Below are positions 48,681 through 56,760 of a DNA stretch of 64,000 bases, in pieces. Source of the DNA: Streptomyces sp. P3 (GTDB lineage: Bacteria; Actinomycetota; Actinomycetes; Streptomycetales; Streptomycetaceae); NCBI GenBank assembly GCA_016893485.2, contig JAFEKX020000001.1, positions 8,697,501 to 8,761,500 on the forward strand, read 5' to 3'. The position numbers and the translations under genes were made by a program. Numbering within the stretch: position 1 is the first letter of the stretch; every line of letters starts with the position of its first letter. The notes under the pieces are model-generated. The model was not told the origin of the DNA. It did no database searches and was given only the letters and a program-made list of their open reading frames with translations.

Positions 48681-48726
48681 GACGGTTGCCCCGTCCGGCC
48701 ATACAGCGCCGGGCGGGGCAACCGTC
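48681..48726. terminator. 13-bp perfect hairpin after SRPBCC gene
   Basis: GACGGTTGCCCCG and its exact complement around a 20-base loop, 39 bases after the stop. Confidence 0.7.
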
Positions 48727-48984
48727 AACTCTGGACGCAACAGTCCTGTGTCTCGGGCCGAACTGGCTTGCCCGAGCCGCGAACCGCCTGGATCTCTGCC
48801 CGTGTCCGTGCGAACTCCGGCTCGCCGCCGCAGCGGGGCCGTCGGGTAGGGGACGTCGGTCCGTTCGGGCCGAGCAGGCCACCACCGACAGGGCCTGCTC
48901 GGCCCCTCCTGCGCCGACCACTCAAGGCCGATGCCGGAAGCGCCGCCTCGACGGCACGATCAGGTCGAGGCACGGAGCGGTGGG
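48727..48984. other. Gene-free stretch between convergent units
   Basis: I see no convincing gene; it contains the hairpin at 48867-48905. An open minus frame crossing here is a frameshift read-through from the holin gene. Confidence 0.5.
48867..48905. terminator. 14-bp perfect inverted repeat
   Basis: GGGCCGAGCAGGCC and its exact complement with an 11-base loop, 80 bases beyond the DUF4235 stop. Probably the terminator of the minus-strand holin operon. Confidence 0.65.
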
Positions 48985-49251
48985 TCAGCCGGGCCAGGTT
49001 CCGGTCAGGCGCCTGGCCGCCGCCGCGCCGCCTCGGTCGACGGCTGCTTTGACCCCGGCGAAGATCGCGCCCTGAAGGACGGCCGCTATCAGCACCTCGC
49101 GCCAACCGCGGTCCTCGTCGGTGGCATCGGGCGCGTCCTGGTCGTCGCCGACCATCTTCCACGCCTGTTTGAACAGCGCGCCGGCCGCCATGCCACTGAG
49201 CGCGCCGAGCACCAGGCCGACGGGCTTGTAGGCCACCTTGGAGGCTTTCAT
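48985..49251 (-). CDS. DUF4235 membrane protein
   Basis: 88 residues. VAYKPVGLVLGALSGMAAGA, LFKQAWKMVGD and REVLIAAVLQGAIFAGVKAA are the DUF4235 pattern of two helices. Third gene of the holin/DUF3618/DUF4235 set. Confidence 0.9.
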   Translation of the reverse strand: MKASKVAYKPVGLVLGALSGMAAGALFKQAWKMVGDDQDAPDATDEDRGWREVLIAAVLQGAIFAGVKAAVDRGGAAAARRLTGTWPG

Positions 49252-49263
49252 CCCGAACCCTTC

Positions 49264-49692
49264 TTACTTCTTCTTGCGGCGGAGCAGCACGTAGACGGCC
49301 AGCAGGGTCGCGCCCGCGGCGATCAGGGCGGTGCGGTTGTTCCGTACGGGCTCGGGGGCGTTGTCCTGCCATGCCTGTTGGGCCTGCGAGGCCTTGGTCT
49401 TCAGCTGTTCGACGGCTACGGCTGTCTTGTCCTTGACCGCGTCGGGGACCTTGTCCTGCAGCACCTGTGAGGCTTCGGCGGCTTTGGCCTTGGCCTGGCC
49501 TGTCAGTTCCGCGGTCTTCGCCGTGGTCTGTTCCTTGAGCGCGGTGGCTTTCTCCTGGGCGCGGGCTTTGACGTCCGCTTTGTCGGCCAGGGCCTGAACG
49601 GTCTGGCCCAGTTCGTGTCGGGTCTGCTCGACCTGCTCGCGCAGCTCGTCGGTGTCGGCGGCGACGGGTTCGTCGTGGGGCGGTTGCGTCAT
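49264..49692 (-). CDS. DUF3618 protein
   Basis: 142 residues. N-terminal DELREQVEQTRHELGQTVQA is the DUF3618 signature, followed by an Ala/Lys-rich coiled region and one C-terminal helix (TALIAAGATLLAVYVLL). Start ATG overlaps the holin stop as ATGA. Confidence 0.92.
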   Translation of the reverse strand: MTQPPHDEPVAADTDELREQVEQTRHELGQTVQALADKADVKARAQEKATALKEQTTAKTAELTGQAKAKAAEASQVLQDKVPDAVKDKTAVAVEQLKTKASQAQQAWQDNAPEPVRNNRTALIAAGATLLAVYVLLRRKKK

Positions 49693-50127
49693 CGTTTGAC
49701 ACTCTCTCCTTGATCTCGGCCAGGTCGGCCTTCACGCTGTCGATGGTCTGCTCGGGGGCTGGAGGGGCCGCTTGGGCGACTTCCTTCTTCCCGGTCAGGG
49801 CCAGCACGGCGGCGGCCGCTGCGAGGACGGCGGCCACGATCAGTGCGGCGGCCCAGACCGGCAGCGGCACGGCCAGGGCGGCGATCCCGGCGGCGACCAG
49901 GGCCTGCAGGGCGAGGAAGCCGGCCAGGCCCGCTCCGCCGAACAGGCCGCCGCCCTTGCCGTAGCGCTTGCCTTTCTCCGTCATCTCGGCCTGCGCCAGC
50001 CGCATTTCGCCGCGTACCAGCTCCGTCAGCTGCTGAGAGGCGCGCTGTACCAGCTCGCCGACCGGTTCATCGGGGTGCCACCGCGAGCGGTGGTACTGCC
50101 GGGCGTATGCCGGCTTGCCTGGTCCAT
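49689..50127 (-). CDS. Phage holin family (holin X / DUF1469) membrane protein
   Basis: About 146 residues from ATG 50125-50127 behind GAAGGA. VGELVQRASQQLTELVRGEM, LFGGAGLAGFLALQALVAAG and VWAAALIVAAVLAAAAAVLA form the two-helix body. Frame breaks near 50060 and near 49706; the corrected ending overlaps the DUF3618 start. Despite the name the family is chromosomal and linked to envelope stress. Confidence 0.88.
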
Positions 50128-50156
50128 GATTCGCCTTCCTTCGCGGTGACGACCGA

Positions 50157-50180
50157 GTACCCCCGAATCAGGGAATTGAC
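50157..50180 (-). promoter_or_regulatory. Possible SigB-type promoter for holin operon
   Basis: Minus strand GTCA, 14 bases, GGGTAC; -10 exact, -35 off by one. Confidence 0.35.
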
Positions 50181-50274
50181 ATCCGCGGACGACCCAGTCC
50201 CTCCGGGTTCCCGGAAGCCGTCGCGGTTCAAGGCCGCTCTCCGGCAACCCAGGGACCAGTCGAGAGGACCGACG

Positions 50275-50712
50275 TCAGCTCTCCTCGTTCCTGCGGTCCT
50301 CAGTCGGTGAGGGGTGGGGCGGACGCCCCCGATCGTGGTTCGTGTCCCGCGTCCTCGGCGGTCTGAGTCCCGCCCTCGCCTCCGCGAGACTGCCGTAGAC
50401 CGGGAAGACGGTGTCGGCCCCCGTGAGGGCCAGCAGGCGCGCGACCTGGCCGGGCGGAGCGGCCAGTGCCAGTCGGGTGCCGGCTTCCTCGGCGCGTCGT
50501 CGCAGGCGCAGGAGGGCGTTGAAACCGGAGGAGTCGCAGAAGGTGACTCCCGATAGATCCACGACCACGAGCGGGCACCGCGTGAGCGCTTCCAGGGCTC
50601 GTCGGTACACGGTGGGGGCGCTCCGCACGTCCAGCTCTCCGGTCACAGTGGTCACGGCGATACGACCGTCGGGTACTTCGGCGACGGTCACCCGCGGGTC
50701 ATCCATGCTCAT
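50275..50712 (-). CDS. STAS domain anti-sigma factor antagonist
   Basis: 145 residues, STAS fold: TGELDVRSAPTVYRRALEAL and VVVDLSGVTFCDSSGFNALL, with the phosphorylatable Ser in DSSG. Such proteins free SigB-type sigma factors by binding their anti-sigma kinase. ATG 50710-50712 behind AGGAG. Confidence 0.93.
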   Translation of the reverse strand: MSMDDPRVTVAEVPDGRIAVTTVTGELDVRSAPTVYRRALEALTRCPLVVVDLSGVTFCDSSGFNALLRLRRRAEEAGTRLALAAPPGQVARLLALTGADTVFPVYGSLAEARAGLRPPRTRDTNHDRGRPPHPSPTEDRRNEES

Positions 50713-51033
50713 CGTGGGCTGCTCCTGTATTCGCAGGTACCGCCTGGCCATGGGCAGGCCGGACTGAACGGCGGCTTGTTCGGATGGTGACGGTGTTCGG
50801 CCTCCCGTGGGCCGGGCCCGCCCGCGTCGGCCCGCGCCGTCAGGCGGTGCTTCGGAGTCGCGCGGGTGCGGATCCAGGCCGCCGGGAGCTCTCTCGCTTC
50901 GCTGCCGGTGCCGTATGCGGGACACGGCAGCGTGCCGCGGCCGGACGGGAGGCATGTGATCGGCCGGTCCGGTCGCCGAGACCGCCGTAGGCGTCGCGGA
51001 CGGCCGTCCACCGGGGTTGCGCGCTCGTTCGCG
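50713..51033. other. Gene-free stretch
   Basis: About 320 bases between the STAS gene and the short ORF at 51034. Open frames exist on both strands but none has a ribosome site and a recognisable product. Confidence 0.4.
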
Positions 51034-51102
51034 TCAAGCGGCCTGCGGCTTCGGGAGGGCGGCTCGGTGCTGGGGCAGGTATGCGCGACCGGACTCGGTC
51101 AT
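51034..51102 (-). CDS. Possible 22-residue peptide
   Basis: ATG at 51100-51102 with GAGGAG seven bases upstream, reading MTESGRAYLPQHRAALPK and ending PQAA. The ribosome site is better than that of most genes here. Could be a true small protein, a leader peptide, or the start of a longer gene cut by a missing base. Confidence 0.35.
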   Translation of the reverse strand: MTESGRAYLPQHRAALPKPQAA

Positions 51103-51172
51103 GGTGCTCTCCTCGGGGCAGTGAATCGTCCACCCCTCGAGTGGCCGGACAGCGCAAAGGGAAACGTCCGCG

Positions 51173-51931
51173 CTATGCCGAGTCGGAGACTCCGGCGACC
51201 GCCGCGGACAACTGGTGCTGTACGTGGTCGGGCAGCGGCGCCCCCTTGACCGAGACGACGAGGTCCTCGGCGAGCTGGTGGAGTTTGGTGTTCGTGTGCT
51301 GCGACACGTCGACCAAAACGCTCCAGGCGTCCTCGGGACTGAGGCCGTAGGACGCCATCAGGACTCCGCGGGCCAGGTCGATGTCGGCCCGGGTCACCAT
51401 GGCGCGCTTGAGCTGCACGACTTCGACACGCAGTTCCTCGGCCTCGTCGGCCACGCCGTTCTCCTCCAGGAGGTCGTGCATCGCGGCGGAAGGTCGGTCG
51501 GGCCGGTCGTCGACGACCCCGTTGACGGGAGCGCGCTCAGAGGTGAGCAACGACGACGTGTCGGTGAGGGCGAGCAGCCTCTCGACACAGGGGTCGGCGG
51601 CCCGGACGTGCAGGGTCTTACCGTCCGCGAGGGCGATCCGGCGGACGCGCAGCAGGACGTTGAGGCCGGAACAGTCGCAGAAACCGACTCCCGTCAGGTC
51701 GAGGTCCACGCCCTCGGACGACCGGGCGAGTGCCAGACGCAGAGCGCGCTGCAACGTCTGTTCCGTGTCGATGTCGATCTCCCCGGAGACCGTCACGAGC
51801 GTCCGGGTTCCCGCCGGATGCGTCGTGATCTGCAGGAAAGCCGACGGGACGACCGCCGCAAGCATGTGCGGCGTTGCGCAGACAGCCCGATCGCCGCTCC
51901 TGGGCGGAGACGAGGGTACGTGTTCCGACAT
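51173..51931 (-). CDS. STAS-ANTAR regulatory protein
   Basis: 252 residues. STAS domain (30-130): VSGEIDIDTEQTLQRALRLA and LDLTGVGFCDCSGLNVLLRV, where the usual DSSG is DCSG, so the phosphorylation site is moved or lost. C-terminal ANTAR (about 170-230): QLKRAMVTRADIDLARGVLM and SPEDAWSVLVDVSQHTNTK, an RNA-binding antiterminator module. Intact frame. Confidence 0.9.
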   Translation of the reverse strand: MSEHVPSSPPRSGDRAVCATPHMLAAVVPSAFLQITTHPAGTRTLVTVSGEIDIDTEQTLQRALRLALARSSEGVDLDLTGVGFCDCSGLNVLLRVRRIALADGKTLHVRAADPCVERLLALTDTSSLLTSERAPVNGVVDDRPDRPSAAMHDLLEENGVADEAEELRVEVVQLKRAMVTRADIDLARGVLMASYGLSPEDAWSVLVDVSQHTNTKLHQLAEDLVVSVKGAPLPDHVQHQLSAAVAGVSDSA

Positions 51932-52009
51932 GGCAGTCGCTCCCGAAGCATTCGCCTGTCCTCTGCTGGTGCAAGTCTCATCCGGCGCACGGAACCCGTC
52001 AAGAGATAC

Positions 52010-52025
52010 ATGAAATATCTTTCAT
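52010..52025. promoter_or_regulatory. AT-rich palindrome between STAS-ANTAR and wHTH genes
   Basis: ATGAAA-TATC-TTTCAT, a perfect six-base inverted repeat in a very AT-rich patch, 41 bases before the wHTH start. Candidate operator for the wHTH protein. Confidence 0.5.
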
Positions 52026-52065
52026 GCCTTTGAATACGTGAACATCGCGTCCTAAGCTGAGGCGC

Positions 52066-52435
52066 ATGGGTGGAGTATCCGAGACACACACAGGATGGAC
52101 TTTCCTCACGAGCCATGCCCGGTGCTGACCGCGATCGCGGAAGATCACCGCATCCGCATCCGTGACATCGCGGCGCGGTGCAGACTCACCGAGAGGGCCG
52201 TCCAGAAGATCATCGCCGATCTGGAGGAGGACGGTTATCTCACGCACACGAGGAGGGGCGCACCAACGCGTACCGGATCCAGCCGGGCACCATCCTGCGC
52301 CACCCGGCGGAGGCCGGGATGACCGTCGAGGCGCTGCTGTCCGCCCTCGCGCAGCACGACGCCGAGAACCATGGGCAGGCCGGGCAGTCGTCGGTGGAGC
52401 CGTCACGCGAGCGGGATTCCGAAGACGCCAGGTGA
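52066..52435 (+). CDS. Winged-helix DNA-binding protein
   Basis: About 122 residues from ATG 52066. GWTFLTSHAR, then VLTAIAEDHRIRIRDIAARC, RLTERAVQKIIADLEEDGYL and THTREGRTNAYRIQP give an ArsR/MarR-like wing. Two missing bases (near 52122 and near 52255) break the frame. Sits between the STAS-ANTAR gene (divergent) and the second sigma gene. Confidence 0.82.
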
Positions 52436-52715
52436 GGGCGGCGATTACGTCGCCGGAGCGCCGGAGCGTCGATGACGGGGTGTCGTCACGTCATGGGAAG
52501 CTACGAGGTGCCGCGCGTGGCCCAGGTCCGCCGACGGAAGCGGCACTCCGAGCCGGGCGCGCGGCCTGCGTGTGCTGTAGGCCGCTCGGCTGCCGGGCCG
52601 TGTCGCGCACCCCGCCGGTGCCGCGCCCGTCGAGCGGCCGTCGTTTCCTCCTCTCGCACCTTTCGTCATGGTTCGTTACCTTTTAACTGCGGAGTGTCAT
52701 CGTGTGCGCGCGGTT

Positions 52716-52740
52716 GTTTCGGCAGGAACAACGCGGGCAG
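52716..52740 (+). promoter_or_regulatory. SigB-type promoter candidate of sigma gene (copy 2)
   Basis: GTTT, 15 bases, GGGCAG, followed 11 bases later by the 32-base element shared with copy 1. Confidence 0.5.
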
Positions 52741-52751
52741 GCGGAGATATG

Positions 52752-52783
52752 AGTGCTTCGGACAGGAGGCACGTCCGTGGGAG
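52752..52783 (+). promoter_or_regulatory. Conserved 32-base leader element of sigma gene (copy 2)
   Basis: 31 of 32 bases equal 25049-25080 (minus). Contains AGGAGG (52764-52769) seven bases before GTG at 52777; this GTG is in frame with the sigma gene, so a 36-residue N-terminal extension or a leader peptide is possible. Confidence 0.65.
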
Positions 52784-52884
52784 TCGGCTTATGCCGGATC
52801 GCGGGTGTGTTCCGCCTGTTCCGCGCATGCCCACTCCCAGGGGACCGTCCCAGTCGACAACCCCTTGAGGGAGTTGTGAGCACC

Positions 52885-53682
52885 ATGCGCACAGCAGCCA
52901 GGAAGCGTCATCCGCACGACGACGCGCCCCGTACCGCCGCCGCCTTCGACCACCTCTCGCACCTGCCCGACGGGCCCGAACGGGAGGTCCTCCGCGACGA
53001 ACTCGTGCGGGCCTGGCTCCCCATGTCCGAACGCATCGCCGGCCGCTACCGGGGCAAGGGCGAGTCCTCCGAGGACCTGCGCCAGGTCGCGGCACTGGGC
53101 CTGGTCAAGGCTGTGGACGGCTACGACCCCGAGCGTGGCCACGCCTTCGAGAGCTACGCCGTTCCGACCGTCACCGGCGAGATCAAGCGCCACTTCCGCG
53201 ACCACATGTGGGTCCTGCATGTCCCGCGGCGGGTCCAGGAACTCCGCAACACGGTGCGTACAGCCCTGCGGGACCTTTCCGCGACGGGGGCGGGTTCGGA
53301 CCGGCGACCGAGCGTCGCCGAGATCGCCGCGTACGCGCAGCTGAGCGAGGAGGACGTCCGCGCCGGACTCGAGGCGCTGGACAGCTACACCGCGCTCTCG
53401 CTGGACGCCGAATCATCGGGTGAGGACGCGGGTGTGACGCTGGCGGGTCTGCTGGGGGAGTGGGATGCCGGATTCGACCTGGTCGTCGACCGCGAGGGGG
53501 TCAAGCCCGCCCTGCGGACGCTGCCCGAGCGCGAGCGCACCATCCTCTATCTGCGGTTCTTCGAAGGCATGACGCAGAGCCGCATCGCGGAGCAGCTGGG
53601 TCTCTCCCAGATGCACGTCTCCCGGCTGATCACCACGTCCTGCGCCACCGTGCGCGAACGGGTGCTGGCCGACGCCGCCTGA
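52885..53682 (+). CDS. SigB/SigF-type RNA polymerase sigma factor (copy 2)
   Basis: 265 residues from ATG 52885; GTG 52876 and GTG 52777 are in-frame alternatives. Region 2 GESSEDLRQVAALGLVKAVD and HAFESYAVPTVTGEIKRHF, region 3 HVPRRVQELRNTV, region 4.2 GMTQSRIAEQLGLSQMHVSR. Clearly paralogous to the protein at 24161-24955. Probably partner-switch controlled by the STAS proteins nearby. Confidence 0.95.
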   Translation: MRTAARKRHPHDDAPRTAAAFDHLSHLPDGPEREVLRDELVRAWLPMSERIAGRYRGKGESSEDLRQVAALGLVKAVDGYDPERGHAFESYAVPTVTGEIKRHFRDHMWVLHVPRRVQELRNTVRTALRDLSATGAGSDRRPSVAEIAAYAQLSEEDVRAGLEALDSYTALSLDAESSGEDAGVTLAGLLGEWDAGFDLVVDREGVKPALRTLPERERTILYLRFFEGMTQSRIAEQLGLSQMHVSRLITTSCATVRERVLADAA

Positions 53683-53829
53683 CGTGGTGGGATCAGGTGA
53701 CCGACCGCCCCGAGGGATTCTCCCCGGAGCGGCCGGTGGGGGCTCACTGCCGAACCCTCCCGAGAACGGTTGGGTAGCTGACCGTCCTCTTCGGACTACC
53801 TGGCTGGACCCACTTCAAACACCGGCGGA

Positions 53830-54118
53830 TCACAACTGGGACGACGCCTCGGGGAGATCGGTGAGTGTCACGAGGTTCGGGTAGGCGGCCCAGCGGCGGA
53901 GGTTGCCGCTGAGCCGATGCAGGACCTCCGCCCGGCGCGATGCGACTGGCCGTCCCCAAAGGGCGCCGGGGCCAGGGCACGCGAAGCCTCTTCGTCGTGT
54001 CGCTGTCCCGGGCCGGAGCGTGTCCTTCGGGGCGAGGGTGCCCTCGTCCTCCGGTCGTCGGCGCCTTCGGGCTCTTGGACCTCATCGCCCATGACGTCGT
54101 CCTCGTTTCGGCTCTCAT
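53830..54118 (-). pseudogene. Decayed copy of the DUF5709 / 2Fe-2S subunit junction
   Basis: Upstream part reads SRNEDDVMGDEVQEPEGADD, like the N-terminus of DUF5709 at 9137. It runs directly into RLSGNLRRWAAYPNLV, the C-terminus of the 2Fe-2S subunit at 8064, where CRCG has become RRWA. The middle (end of DUF5709 and start of the Fe-S gene) is deleted. Same order and strand as 8064-9137. Confidence 0.65.
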
Positions 54119-54509
54119 GCCGGGTCCCCCATGAGCGGCGGCAACTGCACCGACACCTACGCCCGGGCCGCCGGATGGGCTCGTGTACCGACGGTGGAGC
54201 CGACCACCGGCGCGACAGGCACCCCGTCAGTGAGCCGGATCTGTCGGCGCGCAAGCCTCCTGGCGCCGCGAGCGTGCCGAAGACCGTGATCGGCACCTTG
54301 ACCCCCGGCACCTCGGCCGGACCGGGCGGACGGGCACACGGGACATGGATGCTGCCCCGGTGGGAACTCGTACACCTTCGAGAACACGACCCACCAGCGG
54401 CCCCAGCCACGCCCGCGCGCCAACCGGTCGTGGCCGCCTGTGCCGACGGCTGTCGGCGTCCCTCCGGAGGGCCCCGCATCCGGCCCGCAGAGCGAGAAAG
54501 GCGATACGC
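54119..54509. other. Gene-free stretch
   Basis: 390 bases before the SDR gene. I see open frames but no known domain or ribosome site; it may hold more of the decayed duplication. Confidence 0.4.
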
Positions 54510-55395
54510 ATGAACGACGACACCGCTCACGAGAACCCTGTCGAGCGCCACCCCAAGCCGGACTTCCCGCAGCAGAACCAGCCGCATCCGGGGTGGTCCG
54601 GCCCCATGGATCCGCCGCCGGACCACGGGGAGGACTCCTACCAGGGAGTGGGCAGCTGACGGACCGCAAGACGGTCCTGACCGGCGGCGATTCGGGCATC
54701 GGCCGGGCTGTCGCACTCGCCTACGCCCGCGAGGGCGCGGACGTCCTGTTCACCTACCTGCCCGAGGAGGGCGAGGAGGCCCGCGAGACCGTCCGCCTCG
54801 TCGAGGAGGCGGGCCGCAAGGCGGTCGCGGTGCCGTGCGACATCCGCGACGAGGAGCAGTGCCGCCGACTCGTGGAACGGGCGGTGGCGGAGTTCGGGCG
54901 TATCGACGTCCTGATCAACAACGCCGCCTACCAGATGTCGCAGCCGGACGGCATCGGCGCCATCTCCACCGAGCAGTTCGACCGGGTGGTCCGCACGAAC
55001 CTCTACGGCATGTTCTGGCTGTGCAAGCTGGCCCTGCCGCACATCCCGGCGGGCGGTTCGGTCATCAACACCACGTCCGTGCAGGCCTACAAGCCGAGCC
55101 CGCACCTGCTCGACTACGCCATGACCAAGGGCGCGATCGTCACGTTCACCCAGGGCCTGGCCCAGATGGTCGCCTCCGACGGCATCCGCGTCAACGCGGT
55201 GGCTCCCGGCCCCGTCTGGACGCCGCTGATCCCCGCGACCATGCCGGACACCACCGAGTTCGGGAAACAGTCGCCCCTGGGACGGCCTGCCCAGCCCGCC
55301 GAAATGGCTCCCGCCTACGTCTTCCTCGCCTCCGCGCGGGCGAGCTTCATCACCGCGGAGATCATGAACGCCACCGGCGGCACGCCCTGCCGTGA
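54510..55395 (+). CDS. SDR family oxidoreductase with N-terminal Pro/His-rich segment
   Basis: About 295 residues. N-terminal 45-residue hydrophilic segment (KPDFPQQNQPHPGWSGPMDP) as in the YghA/general-stress-protein 39 group, then VLTGGDSGIGRAVALAYARE, VLINNAAYQMSQPDGIG, catalytic YAMTK and RVNAVAPGPVWTPLIP. Members are often part of stress regulons. ATG 54510 behind GAAAGG. Frame breaks near 54650 and near 55390. Confidence 0.92.
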
Positions 55396-55404
55396 CCCGG
55401 GCGA

Positions 55405-56629
55405 ATGCCGTCACCCGATCAACCGAAGGAGTTCCGCATCGTTGCGTATGTGCCCACCTGGGAAGCCAGGGCGGTCGGGCGGTCGATCCGCCGGGCCGTC
55501 GCGTCGCCGGGAGCCGAGCGTGACACGGCGGTGCAGTCCCTCAAGGCGGCCGGGGCGGCGCTGCTCGCCTGGGCGGTGGCCGGCTGGTGGTGGAACGCCC
55601 CGCTGGCGATCTCTCGCCCGCCCTGACCGCGCTGTTCCTGGTGCAGAGCACCGTCTACCGCTCCCTGCTGTCCGCGATGCAGCAGCTGACCGTGGTCGTC
55701 GTCGGCACGCTCCTCGCCGCCGTGGCTGGCGTGCTCACGCACAACACCATGGCGGCGATGGCACTGGCCCTCCCGCTCACCGTCCTCCTCGGCAACTACG
55801 CCCGCTTCGGCACCCAGGGCCTCTACGCGCCGACCGCCGCCCTGTTCGTTCTCACGTCGGGCGCCTACACGGCCCCGGACATCGCCCACAGGTTCCTGGA
55901 GACGCTGCTCGGAGCCGTCATCGGCATCGGCGTCAACGCGCTGGTGTTCCCGCCGGTGCACTCGCGCCGGGTGCGCCACCTGCGCGCCCAACTCCCGCAC
56001 TCTTCCGCCGAGTTGCTGTACACGATCGCCGACGGTGTCGCCGCTGGGCATGCCGGGAACAGTCCCGCGGCTGGTACGACAGGGCCCAGCGCCTCACCGA
56101 TGTCGTCACGGACCTGCGGGAGGCGCGCCGCTGGTCGGACGAGAGCTGTCGCGTCAACCCGGGCCTGAGACTGCGACGCCGTGCCGCGCCCACGCCCCCG
56201 ACGGCCACCTGGGACTTCGACTGGGACCAGGTCACCGAGCACATCGCGACGACGGCACGGACCCTGGCCGATCCCGCCCGGCGGCCCCCTCTCGAGCCGG
56301 AAGCCCGGGACGCCCTGGCCGCACTGCTGCGGGCGGCCGGCGACGTGTGCGGTCGTGACGAGCTCGGGCACCCCGCCGGGTCGTCCGCTCCCGGCGAGGC
56401 CGAACAGCCCCCGGACGTCCGCCACGCGTTGGCCCGCGCCTCCGCGGCACACCGCCGCCTGACCGCCGCCTCCGCGGATCGGCACCCTGGGCCCGCGTCG
56501 ACGACCGGAGGTCTCCTGACTGACACCAGAAGGCTGCTGTCGGCCCTGTTGCGCCTCACGGATCCTGAAGCGGTCCCCGCGTCCGAACCCTCCGCGGGCC
56601 ACCGAGCGGCCCCGCCCGCGAGCGGCTGA
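55405..56629 (+). CDS. FUSC family membrane protein
   Basis: About 408 residues. An N-terminal helix (LKAAGAALLAWAVAGWWW), then LTALFLVQSTVYRSLLSAM, VVVVGTLLAAVAGVLTH, AMALALPLTVLLGNYARFGT and TLLGAVIGIGVNALVFPP; the C-terminal half is a long soluble helical region. The family exports aromatic acids or similar compounds. The start is uncertain: ATG 55405 lacks a ribosome site, TTG 55442 follows AAGGAG but in another frame. Frame breaks near 55605 and near 56045. Confidence 0.82.
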
Positions 56630-56760
56630 ACGAGAGCCCTCGCGGGCCGTGGGCGCCGTACGCGGGCAGGGCGCTCCACGCTCACCGACGCGCACACCCA
56701 CCGGAACGACGCGAAGGCCATCGCATGCTTCGTCCGACGCGGTAGGGGAACCCGGCCCGC

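Noticed and set aside
48725..50005. A 426-codon minus frame across the holin operon
   Set aside because: After the holin body it runs out of frame through DUF3618 and DUF4235, which are themselves conserved; it exists only because of a frame break.
49689..50127. Prophage, suggested by the holin name
   Set aside because: No phage structural, integrase or lysis genes are nearby; this holin family is a chromosomal set with DUF3618 and DUF4235.
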